A stretch of DNA of 64,000 nt, taken from NCBI GenBank assembly GCA_022478985.1, contig JAKSZP010012236.1, positions 18,480 through 82,479 of the forward strand, read 5' to 3'. The position numbers and the translations under genes are program-made. This document shows, in pieces, positions 34,501-45,484 of the stretch. Numbering within the stretch: position 1 is the stretch's first letter; every line of letters starts with the position of its first letter. Under the pieces are notes generated by a model. It saw only the letters and a program-made list of their open reading frames with translations. It did not search any database and was not told the DNA's origin. The DNA comes from Massospora cicadina (Eukaryota; Entomophthoromycota; Entomophthoromycetes; Entomophthorales; Entomophthoraceae).

Positions 34501-35550
34501 GTTGTACTAGTTATTCAATTTGTCTTAGGTCCTGCAAATTAAACATGCTTCCAGAACCTCATGGATGGTTTAAAGCATATCTTATCAACAGCTCTTCCTC
34601 AGCTATTTTTAAGGTATTTTATGGCCCCATGGCCTACTATGGAGTGTCCTTTGAGAGTATTTTCCTTTTATATTAAGGCTTCACATAAGGCAATCATCTC
34701 CCATCAACTAGCATATATAAAAATATCATCCTTATTTTAAGAGTCCTTTGTTATATTTTGTTTCTCAGCTCTAGGCTCTGTTGGATCTGAATTCAAATTG
34801 ATTATGCCGACCTATTAAGTCATACATGCGGTTTTTTCAGGAGCCAACATGGTTAACATGTGCTTAATAGTTTAAATGCATTCTGGTGTGTAGCCTTATC
34901 ATAATAAACTATTGTAAAGTAAAATTTTTACAGTTGCAGCACTCATCTCATCAGTATTTTATCAGAGGTCTTTCATCTGTTGTGACCATTTGAGGTAGGC
35001 GTGATCTATGATTATGGTGATAAGTGTTTTGTATAAGTTGGGCTGAAAATGCTATATAGTGAGAAGTACTTTCAAACATTTTTTATCTATCGCAATATAG
35101 TTTTGTTTGACTTTGGATAGAGTTTATAAAAGTATGACACTGAATAAACAAATTTGATCTTCCAATTAAGCTAGTACATAAGCCCACAGCCATGTCAATA
35201 GCATTAGTTATAAACAGGAAAAGTTATTTAAACTATGGATGAATGGGGTAGGTTGCATAACTAAGACAACACTAATGAGGTTGAAGGCTAAATTTTCTTG
35301 TAGTTTTGATTTAAAAAGAAATTTTAAAAAATAGATTTGTTAAAAGACTCAGTAAGATCAGAAAAACTTGGGATAAAATGTCTTGAAATTAATATTGAGT
35401 AACGCTTAAATTTCATTTAGCTAAACTGGGTACATCTTCTCAATTGCATCCTTTTTCTGGGATAGTCTGATTCATTGTTTAATGACTTAATCCCAAGGAA
35501 CTGCTTTTGGGTTGAAAAAATGAGCATTTGGAAGGCTTGATCTTGAGACA
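34501..35550. other. No gene seen
   Basis: AT-rich. A short plus-strand frame at 34467-34676 has no recognised motif. The lower end may hold decayed RNase H/integrase of G3. Confidence 0.4.
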
Positions 35551-35559
35551 ATCTCAACT

Positions 35560-36240
35560 TGTTATTGATCTTGCAAAGATTCTCCACAGATCAAATGAAG
35601 GTTTTTGAGAACACTATAATGCCATAGTGGTTGACTATAGCACATGGTAGCATCAGGTCACCTAGCAATCTGCCCATCGCTTGTTGGAAGGTGTCCAGGG
35701 CATTAAAAAGCCCCTGTGGCATACAATTAAGTTCAAATAGCTCTTCTTTGAAAATCAAAGTGCACTTAGCTCAGTACTCAGGTGTTAGTTTAAATTGCTA
35801 ATAGCTGGTGGAAAAATCTATAGCTGAGAAGTACTAGGCTCTGGCAATAAGATGACGCAAAGCATAGCTTCAGAGAAAGGTTAACCATACTTTTTAGTTA
35901 CCAAGTCAAGTTTTCAGTAGTCCATGATGATGCAATAACCTCCATCTTTTTTGCAAACAAGAAAGAGGGGCGAAGCCCAAGGACTTTGGGAAGGGGTCAG
36001 CATACCAAATCTAATAATTGCGTAAGTTCAATAGTTACTTGAGCCTCTTCTACAATACTCTTCCAGTAGTTCTGAACTTGGATAGGAGAAGCATATCATG
36101 TTCCTAATTGTGTATGACTCCATTTATTCTGCAAAAATTATATGTGGAGGTTGAAAATTTATCAGCATATTCTTCAAGTAGCTCATCAACTTTTTTCTTT
36201 GCACACTGTTCAACTCTTTTTGAGTGATTTTTTAAATGAG
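35560..36240 (-). pseudogene. Reverse transcriptase of gypsy element G3
   Basis: Minus-strand frames merge to SPWASPLFLVCKKDGGYCII, MDYWKLDLVTKKYG, FSAIDFSTSYQQFKLTPEY-like palm sequence, then MPQGLFNALDTFQQAMGRLL, GDLMLPCAIV, then YGIIVFSKTFI where YxDD should be. Upstream (36230-36120) LLEEYADKF and related sequence form the N-terminal linker. The active-site aspartates are gone. Confidence 0.7.
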
Positions 36241-37599
36241 CCACCATTAAAGCGAATCCAATCTAAAATTTATCTAAGTTTTAAACCTTTGGACATAAGC
36301 AACCTTGTCAGTGGGTAATATCCATATGTAAGCAATTAGTGTTAGGTCCCACCATTTGTATATTGTTTGTCAAATTAGCTAGTGACATATAGATGTGACC
36401 AGCATACATATGATTGAGAAGTCTAAGGAATGTTGATATTTTTATAATGGGTCATCAACCTTTCAAATCTCCAATAGTTTTAAGGGGAATTTTGTATGTA
36501 CCTTAGTATTAATAACTTGTGAATTTAGGGGCAAAAAATTTAACTCTTTAAGTCATAACGCTCTTTGTGGGGTGAAGCCTCTTAATTAGGTCGCAACTCA
36601 TTCATATTAATTTATTAATGAATGCCAAATTATGCTCTTAACTTGTTTTAAGCTAATTTCTAGTGTCAGGGGATAATCACGGATTGATTAAATGTTATAA
36701 TGATCACCAGCAATATATTTTGAGGATAATTGATTAGTAAAAAATTAATAGGTATTTATTTGACACCATTGACTAAAGCTGAGGATGTCAAAACTATTTT
36801 TAATACCAATTCAGGATCACAGTGGAATAATAGTTTAATGATGAGTTTATATATTCGTTTTAAGGTTGCCAGTGACTTATGCTGAAGATAATCATATTGC
36901 CGGCGGAATGCCAAAAATTTCTATATAGGAGTGAGTGATGATGTTTACGCCGCCTAGGATTATTCCCAATGATAAATTATGTTTATTTCAAATGAGTTGT
37001 CAGTTTAAATATGACTGGGAATTCCCAATAGTTATTGAGTCTTATGATTACCAGCAACTAAAGCTGAGGATTATTAATCATCTATAGATTATCAGTATCT
37101 ACAAATTGTTTACTAATTTATCAGCAATTAAAGCAGACAGTTTCCCTTAAGCTAGGCATTCTTTTGCCTAGAATCATACCTCTTGTCTCTCCTAAATTCT
37201 CTCACCTCTCACTTTTAGCTTTAAGTATTAAAATACTGTGGGGCTGTATCTTAATAAAGATCTTTACCTATTATACCAAATATAATATTAATTTAACTAA
37301 TCCCTACTCCAACAAGGGTCAAGTCTGGGAAATTTAAGGGGAACTTTGGCCCCCCTCTCTTGGGCAGAGCAACATAATAAGCATACCAAGCCTGCCCTAA
37401 TGTTAAAAATCTGGGTTGGCATCAAGCGCGCAACCCACATAGCCAGAATTCTGACACTTTAGAATACAAAGGCATCACTTCTGTCACCATCTACCACATG
37501 TTGCGTCATACTTATATGAGTATTTTAGATATAATTTTATTATTCTTTGATATTAAAACCATTTCCAATAGGCAGTTTTGGGCCTTAATACCTTCCTTT
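36241..37599. other. AT-rich stretch, possible LTR, no gene seen
   Basis: Between 36650 and 37320 phrases such as CAGCAACTAAAGCTGAGGAT recur, and they resemble, in reverse orientation, the ATCCTCAGCATC phrases of the 45-49 kb repeats. A solo LTR is possible. No TSD found. Confidence 0.35.
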
Positions 37600-38020
37600 T
37601 TATCCTTAGTAGTTTCAAAATTTAGGAATGTGAGTCCCCAAAAAGATAAGATGAACCTTAAAAATAATTAACCTCAGCATCATATTCATTGATTGGGTTC
37701 CTAACAGCAGCTCATAACTAGGGTTTTCATGAGCCAAAGAAAAGTGTCCAAGGATAGTTTTTTGATCAAAGGAGGAGCTCAGAGTAGGCCTCAATAGATC
37801 TTGTATATCAAGGTCTGGAATTTTGCAATCCATAAAACGTGGCAAATCAGGAATAATATTGGTTATTTAAAATGCTTGATGTAATGATTTTTTGAGGGAT
37901 CATAAATTTATAATTACTTTCATGGGGATTTTGTAAACCTTGACAGCAACCCTCATTACCAGGCTCCTAAACTGCAGAGATAAAGTGAGTAACTTGGGCT
38001 ACTTAGCAGAAGAAGAATAA
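37600..38020 (-). pseudogene. Protease-region remnant of G3
   Basis: Minus-strand frames give SLVMRVAVKVYKIPM (near 37960-37910), then LPRFMDCKIPDLDIQDLL and YELLLGTQSMNMML (37845-37650). The first matches VAHVAVQVHKIPVF in G4 and the last recalls the DMLIGTQFM strand of the G5 protease. The catalytic DTG is not visible. It lies upstream of the G3 RT on the same strand. Confidence 0.5.
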
Positions 38021-39589
38021 GAAAAATCAAGATGTCTATCAAAGAAGTGGATAAATTGTTCTCTTATTAATCCTTGAAGGTGGCACTTTAAGGACCACTA
38101 AAAGCAGGTGTAAGGTTTTGTAGAGGTATGCTAGACTTTCAAGCACAAAGAGCCTCCATTTTTTATTGGAAGCTCTTTTTCCGCCTCCTCAGTAATCTTC
38201 TTCAGCATTTGTCAACGGTGTGACAACATCATTTGTAATAAGTTCAAATTTGTATATATATATCAATATATTGATATCATGCACTTGATGTCAACCTGGG
38301 GTCTCTGAAAAGTAGGTGCTTTATTAACCATAATTAAGGTTTCTTGTTTGAGCTTCTTTAATCTCCCATATTCATACATAGTTCCTCATGAGACTACTAT
38401 GTGTAACTACAATACAAGTCATTATATAAGTATAGAGATAACAGCATTGATGATGTCATCTAAAGTAATACAGTTTTAGGTTACTAAAGATTTAGAGCGG
38501 GCGTAAAATTAAGTAGCAAAGTAAGCAAGGCTTTTCCCTTCATAAAGCATATCATCAAAAGGCTTTCTTCTGGATCAAAAGTTTTTATCGCTCCTAAACT
38601 AAAAAAGTTAAAAAAGTCTTGACCTGCATCTAAGTTTGACAATTTCATAGACGTGGTGTCATAATCAATCTGTCTTTACTAAAAAGACAGGAATGGCTGT
38701 GTTCACTTTCTGTTTGCCATTAGTCTCTTCCAGCACACTTTCATATCCCTTGAGTAATGACAAGATACTTCCTTTCCATAATTAATTTCTTTTTGATATT
38801 GTTCTAAAAAGAGCCAGAGGTTATGTAAAGGGTATCAATGACTTTTATATCACTTTGTCTCAGCCTAGAGGATGAAGCCTCTTCATATTTTCAGGGGGCT
38901 CTTTGAATATATTTGTCTTTTCACTCTTTACATATCATCCTGTAACACACTTAAGCAATAGTCAGGGAAGTCACATTAGCCATCTGTTTGTTATAATGCA
39001 TTAGCTTAAAATCCCGATATTGAGTCTTTTTTGGGCTTTAAAATTGCTTATTCGACCCCCAAGGTTAAGACAAGTCTTCCTCAAAATAATTTTTCAGTTA
39101 TTGGTAACTTTAATGAATGCCTCCAAATTAATCATTAACCCAGCAATTGCTTCCAGGGTAAGGTTGGGGTCAATAGTTCTCCCTTCAGGATGGACACCTA
39201 ACCCACAGGATGTTTCTTCCATTTGTTTACATAGTACCTAAATTAACCTTGTCATTAATCTTCACAATGGATCATTGGTATCTTTTGAACAAGAAGTAGT
39301 GGATTTGGTAGGCTCAGGTGGCCCTTTGGGGCCTCAAGATTCATTAACTTCATCAGAGAAAACCAGTCCATAGTCCCTTTAGACTAGCTTGGTTATTGGG
39401 CTCTGGCCACCACAGATAGTTCTTGGCACTGACATTGCAACTCTTCACTTAAGGTTTAACCATGAAACAATCATTGTACCAAATCTGATTAAAAGTCTCA
39501 AATCTATTAGTGGGCTCAGAAAGGTATGTTGCATATGATCATGTACTTCAGTCATGACTCATTGTAGACAAAAAGTTAAATAATTCATA
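38021..39589. other. Expected Gag region of G3, degenerate
   Basis: No domain can be supported on the minus strand. A plus-strand frame at 39020-39241 is probably fortuitous. Confidence 0.4.
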
Positions 39590-39602
39590 AGTCAAATAAT
39601 TC

Positions 39603-39623
39603 TTTTTAGCACTAGTGGTGAAT
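39603..39623 (-). mobile_element. 21-bp micro-insertion with 13-bp TSD
   Basis: AGTCAAATAATTC at 39590-39602 and 39624-39636 flanks 21 bp. The minus strand reads CACCACTAGTGCTAAAAA, identical to the last bases of E4. The right repeat is also part of the LINE TSD. Confidence 0.7.
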
Positions 39624-39642
39624 AGTCAAATAATTCTTTTTT
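39621..39642 (+). repeat. Left target-site duplication of the LINE
   Basis: A 22-bp sequence starting AATAGTCAAATAATTC and ending in six T, identical to 44910-44931. Confidence 0.93.
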
Positions 39643-39870
39643 AATTTTAATTTATTGCGAGAAAGGCCGACCATGGGATGGACACTTCCAAATTTGACCC
39701 AAAAGAGACAAAAGAGGTAACAGGGAAGGCACCCCAGAGAAGCGATGCTATCTCTTGTTGCCTGCGGGAACGTTACTTATGGGGAGGGGGAGGGAACTTG
39801 TGAAGGGGCCGTAGCCACAATTGAACACGTGTGGAGGAAAGGGTCTAAATTTGATGAGCCATACTGGGAA

Positions 39871-42800
39871 TCAGGAGGAGACCAGCTGTTGGCGACGCGG
39901 TGGGAGGTATCCAAACATCCACGCCTGAAAGTGGTCCACCAAATGAGACTGGAATCTGTGGATAGTTTCTAGGAGGGTGGGGGTGGAGCCTGCAATGGCA
40001 TCTAAGACAATCGTGTGGATAGTCCACATGGCGATTGCAACCACAAGAGCACGGAGGGAGGGTGGAAGGGGGGAGGCCATTGATAAAGCAAATATATCTC
40101 TTGACAGACTGAAGGGATGTGTTTGATCCTGGCCCAGCAGACGTTGAACTTCGCGCCATATCACATTAGAGGTAGGACACTTCTCCAGGCGGTGGAACAG
40201 CGTTCCATACTGGCCACACATGACGCAGGATGAGTGTAAAGCGTTAGAGCACACAGCTGTATGGTACACCCACCTCAGGCAGCGCCACACATGGGAACGG
40301 ATTTGAGGCTGCAACAGAGGATGGTGTGCGTATTTCCAGATAATTTTTTGGATCTCAATGGAGTAAGGGATGTCCATCATGTCCAGGTAGTCCACCCTGG
40401 ATAGGACATGGGGCCGTGTGGGGATCACGCCATCTTGGATGGGTAGCCCATGTACCTCTTGTGTGAACTGAGGAGAGGGGCGGCCTCTCTGGGCTGTGTG
40501 TCCGCTAATACAAATTCTCCAATCAGCGCTCTGAATGGAGAGGAGGATTCGTTTGTAGTGGGTTTTAGTCCCATGAGGACCTGTGGCCGATGGGTGTGAA
40601 GCCAGGTATTACACCAGGGAGTGAGGGTTTGATGGATTGTTAAGGCCTAAGGCGCGGGAGAAGTTGAAGCAGGCCGCGCGGGACCAGTGTTGGGAGCGTA
40701 GGGGCGGTGACGGCCGCAATCCAGGTGCCCAGGATCTTGGCAGCATGGGCTTTGAAGTCAAGAAGGCCCATGCCCCCAGGATGATGAGGGCCAAACATGA
40801 CCTCTAGCCGTACTGGTGGTGGGCGGCTTGACCAAAGCCATCCTTGCAGCAGGGCATACAAGGATTTGAAAAAGCTTGGAGATTAGGGGATGGCGTGGGC
40901 TCCAAACCAGACTTTAGAGAGGAGCATAGGGTTGGCTAAAATGACCCTGCCAGTAAGGGAAGTAGGGTGGGCTCTGAGGGAGGCGTTGCGCTTTGTCACA
41001 TTGTCTAGAATATGACTCTCCATTACTGCTGATGTGTACCCGCCTGCCTCCACCCACACGCCCAGATGGCGGACCATCCCTATGGTAGAGCGTGGCATGA
41101 AGGGGAGCACCAGTGGGGCGGTGTGGGGTGATCTGAGAGGGCAAGCACGTGTGCGAGCAAATGGGCCGGGCTGGGCACTGGTTTCTGGGGCCCAGCAGGT
41201 TTGATACCGACCAAGGAGGATGATTTCAATTTTGGAAGCGTTCAGTGCAGCGTTACTTACCTGGGAATACTCCTGGATGAGAGCTTCAAGTGCGCGGGCA
41301 TCTTTATTATTAGACACCCCAACCACACAGTCATTTGCAAATGCCATCATCTTGACTGGGGCTTGGCCTGGCACATGGACCCCAGTGAGTTGGGCATTCA
41401 CGTTTTGAAGTAGTGGGTCAAGGCTGAAGTTGTATATGAGTGGGCTAAGAGGGTCCCCTTGTTGCAAGCCCCTTTGAGGGCGGACTACTTCCGTTAGGAA
41501 GCCAGCGCCACATACTGCCATTGTTGCAGATTCCGTGAGCAGCATCACCCAATTGATGAAGTGAGGGGGTAAGCGAAATTGATGGAGGCAGGACCTGAGG
41601 TATTCCTAGTTTACTCTATCATAGGCCTTCTGTTGGTTCAAGAATACAAGTGCCCCAGAGACTGTGGACTGGCATGCATTAGCCATAGAGTGCACGTTGT
41701 CCCAAATCAACCTTCTGGGTATGAAACCAAATTGTTCTGGGGAGATGGTGGCAGATGCTACAATCCCTAAACGGTTAGCCATGATTTTTGTTAAAATTTT
41801 TGTATCCATGTTAGTTAAAGAAATAGGGCACCAGTTGGCTAAGTCTAGCTTTTCCCTTTCTTGAAGAGTGTGACAGTGAAGGCCTCTTGTCCTCCTGGTA
41901 GGAGGCACGTTTTCAGAAGGCTCTGGTTAAGTGAGGCAAGCATTAGTGGGGATATATACTTTGAAGTACTTTTTATAGAATTCATATGGAATGCCATCTG
42001 TGCCTGGGCATTTCCAGTTTGGTGCACCGCAGATGGCTGTCCATAATTCATTCGGAGTAATCAAATTCATTATTTCTGGGTATTGGGAAACGGTGTGGAT
42101 GTGGGTTCAGTTGAGAAATTCCGCCACTTCAGCCACTGAATTGGATCAGATCAGTATAACTTGGAGTAATACTTTTGTGTTTTGATTGCCACTTTGGCTG
42201 GTGTATCTGCAATGGAATCATCCAATATTTGCCCCTGTGTGCAGGCCATGCTCTGGCGTGGTGAAAATTTTTTTTAAAAAATATGCGGTGCACTTGTCAC
42301 CCTCTGTAATGCATTTGGCCTTGTACTGGACACAAACACAATGTTTGTGTTGCCTTTTGAGTGCGTTGAGGTGGGCGGCTGCCTCTACCCACTTCTGGCC
42401 CCATGCAGAGCTGTATCCTGTAGCTGGGATGTTGGACTCCAGGTGTGCCAACTCTTCCAGAGTGCGCGAGATGACAGCTGATGTGGCTCATGAGCGTCGG
42501 GAGGAGAGGTGGTGAGAGTGGCGGATGGTATCCTCTTTGAAGGCTGCCCATGTGGAGATGGGGTCCGCACAAAATGTTGTAACAAACTCTTTTTCTAAAG
42601 TTGCTGATTCCACCCAAGTGGAAAATCCTGGTGATGCAAGTTCAGGAGGGCGGAGTTTGCACCAATGTGGGGCCTTAGCCACTGTGACAGGTAGGTGGTA
42701 GGTTATTGAGACCAGCTGGTGGTTGGAGAATTCGATTTTTGTTGTTTTGAAGTGGGAAATGTGTGGTTGGATTTTCGCCGGTGTAAGGATAAGGTCTATG

Positions 42801-43395
42801 CAGGTCATAGACCTTAATTGGCCGTTGTGGACGTGGGGTCACATTATGTTTTTGAGCAGCAGGGCTCGCTGCAGAGTGCATCCATTAACCCAAGGGTGGC
42901 CTTTAGAACGCGAAGTTCTACGTGACCCTGGGGGGCGTGGGAGGAGGAAGGCCAACGGTCCGTTGGTGTGTTTAGCCAACAGTTCATATTGCTGACTATG
43001 AAAGGGTCTGGGGGTAACAGGAGGGATTTGACTGATGAGAAAAATTCCTGACATTCTTGTGCACAGGTTGGGGTGTAGATGTTGATGATAGTGTGTGCCA
43101 CGTCAGCCCACAAGAAAGTGACAATAAGGAATCGGCCATTGAGGAAGGATTCAACAATAAAAATTTGAAAAATTGTTTTTCCAAACTAGCACCCCACAGT
43201 GCTTTGACCAAAAGGATAGGGAAGGGAGGAGCATGGTTTTCCAAACATCCTCAGAACCTCGTGGACAGTGGGACTCCTGGATGGCCAGGATATCCATGGG
43301 TAAATTTTTTGTAAAAAACTCAGTTTCCTAGCCTGGGATGGCAAGGCCTTGAGTCTGGCAATATTCAACGTCCCTAAAGTGAAGGTTTCCCCCAT
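39871..43395 (-). pseudogene. ORF2 of the LINE: endonuclease, reverse transcriptase, zinc motif
   Basis: The start chosen is the ATG at 43395-43393, six bases after the ORF1 stop. Order on the minus strand: endonuclease (FTLGTLNIARL; a strand with NMNCWLNTPTDRWP near 42990; CIDLILTPAKIQPHI near 42800-42755; FSNHQLVSI near 42730); RT (DLANWCPISLTNMDTKILTK, SPEQFGFIPRR, QKAYDRVN at 41845-41606; RGLQQGDPLSPL near 41470-41435; FAND in place of FADD at 41330-41341); C-terminal C-X2-C-X7-H-X4-C (CVMCGQYGTLFHRLEKC, 40177-40227). The stop is at 39871. Length of about 1,170 codons is normal. Several frameshifts and stops inactivate it. The endonuclease nicks the target and RT copies the RNA there. Confidence 0.88.
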
Positions 43396-43401
43396 CACAC
43401 C

Positions 43402-44749
43402 TTAGGTGCGAGGGGGTGGGCACCCAGGCCCACTAGCCTCCTCTAGATCGCCATGAGCCTTCATGGCAGCGCGGGTGTTTGCAGCAACGCTATCATTAGT
43501 TTTGTTGATTTTAGCAGAAAGGTTCACGTTGGCTTTTGCCTTCAATTTTTGTTTCCCCGATGTCATATGAATTTTTTGTGGTGCGGATGAGTTTGGTGCA
43601 CCATCAAGTGGGTCAAAAAAATTTTCAGGTAGGTTGGAGACTAAGTCAGTTTCAACCGGAGCTTGGTTGCAAAGATTGGGTTTTATTGAGTCGCCCATTA
43701 GATCCTCAGATCAGGTGGCCTAATCAGCATGGGCTTCCCAATCTGATTGGTTGATGGATTCCTGAGTTGCTTCCACTGCGAAGGTTTCAATGTCCTCCTG
43801 GCGTTGGGAGTGTGGGATAGCGGTGGTGACTTTGGCCGCTTCCTTGGCTGCAGCCCTGCGGGCATACTTGGCCTTCTTCCACTCTTGTGGGGAAATAGGT
43901 TTTACCAGTAGGTAGCAGCCTTGTGCTCCCCACGGGAAAGCCTCTTTGGTGCTTGTGGTTGGTTTGTAGTGCGCCTCTCCGCTGGCCATGGCTTCTGAGG
44001 GGTGCTCTTGGAATGTGATGCCCTCTTTGGTGGGGCATGCATGTGCCTTATGGCTGAATGTGTCACAGTGGGTGCAGATGGGGGGCGTGCTGTCCACGGT
44101 TACCTGGAAAGGGTGGGTGGTATGCCCTTTGATATTTATATATGTGGAGTACAGGATCTGGGTTAGGTCCTTTGCAATCTCCTTGGTTGGTGTCAGGAAC
44201 TGCGATGGCTTTGCTGGTGCACAGATGTGGCATCAGCATAAAGTGTTGCATCTCAAAATGTTGTATTTCGCCATAAATGGTGAGACCATCTTTCAGGTGT
44301 TGCTCCAAAATGGCACGTTTTACCATAGTAGGCAAAAAGTCAAACGTGAGAAGAATTTTGTTTGATTTTGTCCATCTGGTGCATTTGGTTTCAATGACCC
44401 ATTGCCCTTCAGGGAGGTCAATCACTATGCGCACCACAGCAGCTTCATCTGCTGCCTCCTTGTTTTTGAAACTGAGGTCCAGCCAACCGTGTGACATGGA
44501 GTGAGGTGCGACATACACCACGGTTGGGAAAAAAGTGTGCACATCCCCACAAAATTTTTCCCATAGAGCTGTTTGTTGGATGTCCAGAAACACACAGACT
44601 CCGTATTCCACCAATGAGAGTGGTTGGGATTGCGGCGTTTGATGTACTGGTTGCATCGCGCTTGCCAAATGAGACTTTCTGGGGAAATAGTGACCGCCAG
44701 TTTTTTTAAATCCTTTTCTATTCCGCCAGTTTCTCCAGGGTGTTTTCAA
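43402..44749 (-). pseudogene. ORF1 of the LINE: RNA-binding knuckle protein
   Basis: Two frames make it up: 44749-44063 and, after a frameshift near 44080, 44097-43402 with a single stop at 43722-43720. The first holds an N-terminal region and a possible RRM-like block (KILLTFDFLPTMVKR, HLKDGLTIYGEIQHF). The second opens with the knuckle CTHCDTFSHKAHAC (44035-44076), then a lysine-rich stretch (QEWKKAKYARRAAAKEAAK) and a basic tail (SGKQKLKAKANVNLSAKINK). Its TAA is six bases before the ORF2 ATG. The NPWD/DHQLA module of E1-E4 is not here. The true start is unclear; an ATG near 44814 opens a different frame. Confidence 0.8.
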
Positions 44750-44909
44750 ACGTTTGAGGCCATGAGCCTACCACCTGCTCCTCTTACCTTACTTGCCCAA
44801 CTGCTCCCTGACATGGGCGCAGACTAATCTCCTCTGTGAGATTATCAAACTAGAATCAGACTTGAATTGAATAAATTGCAAAAGAGATTGCAATGAGAGA
44901 GAAAAGTTT

Positions 44910-44931
44910 AATAGTCAAATAATTCTTTTTT
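44910..44931 (+). repeat. Right target-site duplication of the LINE
   Basis: Exact 22-bp copy of 39621-39642. Confidence 0.93.
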
Positions 44932-44974
44932 AGTACTAGATGGTCCCAACCCGAGGGGGGGGATTAATTGATGT
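44924..44974 (-). mobile_element. 51-bp micro-insertion with 13-bp TSD
   Basis: ATAGTCAAATAAT at 44911-44923 and 44975-44987 flanks 51 bp whose minus strand ends TTGGGACCATCTAGTACTAA and then an A run. It shares that end with the 22414-22435 insertion. The left repeat was later included in the LINE TSD. Confidence 0.7.
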
Positions 44975-44987
44975 ATAGTCAAATAAT

Positions 44988-45484
44988 ACTTGATTCTAAG
45001 AGAACAATCTAAAGCATGCATCGTTGATGAGGCATCAGTTATCCTTTATTCCTCATGGTTGTCATATAGAAATGCAAAGCATCTTCATAAGAAATTTGTA
45101 ATGTTTGAATTTAGGTTATAAATACCAATAAAAGTATCACCTTCTGGTGATGTAGCATAACCATCTGGAGAAGGTGATGAAGGACTGAATTCACAAAGAA
45201 GGAGGCAGGGTTTTACCCCTTAGCTAATTTTCTAGAAGCTAAAATAGATGATCTATAAAGCCTTCCATATGTAGGATGGTACAGTTTTAGCTCAAGAGTG
45301 ACTAGAACAAACCTCAATCAGATAAATACCATATATAAGCTGTTTAATGGTACCAACAATATTGTTATACTGGAAATAGTAATGGTTAAAATTAGGCGCG
45401 GAAAGCTTAAACACAAAAATAGCCCAAAACTCTAAACACTCAGGCTACAAGGGCAGATATCAAATCTTGATGTGATAATCCATT
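44988..45484. other. No gene seen
   Basis: AT-rich; no frame, RNA gene or repeat partner recognised. Confidence 0.45.

Larger units (their letters stand above)
39643..44909 (-). mobile_element. Full-length LINE, 5.27 kb
   Basis: An exact 22-bp TSD defines both ends. The minus strand starts AAACTTTTCTCTCTCATTGC with a small hairpin, the same design as E2 and E3, and ends GTCCATCCCATGGTCGGCC then an AATAAATTAAAATTAA tail. It holds ORF1 (knuckle protein) and ORF2 (endonuclease, RT, C-terminal zinc motif). Both ORFs are broken but readable, so it is the youngest-looking autonomous-type element here and the natural model for the helper of E1-E4 and the SINE. Confidence 0.92.

Noticed and set aside
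42723..43314. Plus-strand frames of 85-90 residues across the LINE
   Set aside because: They are antisense shadows of the endonuclease domain of ORF2.
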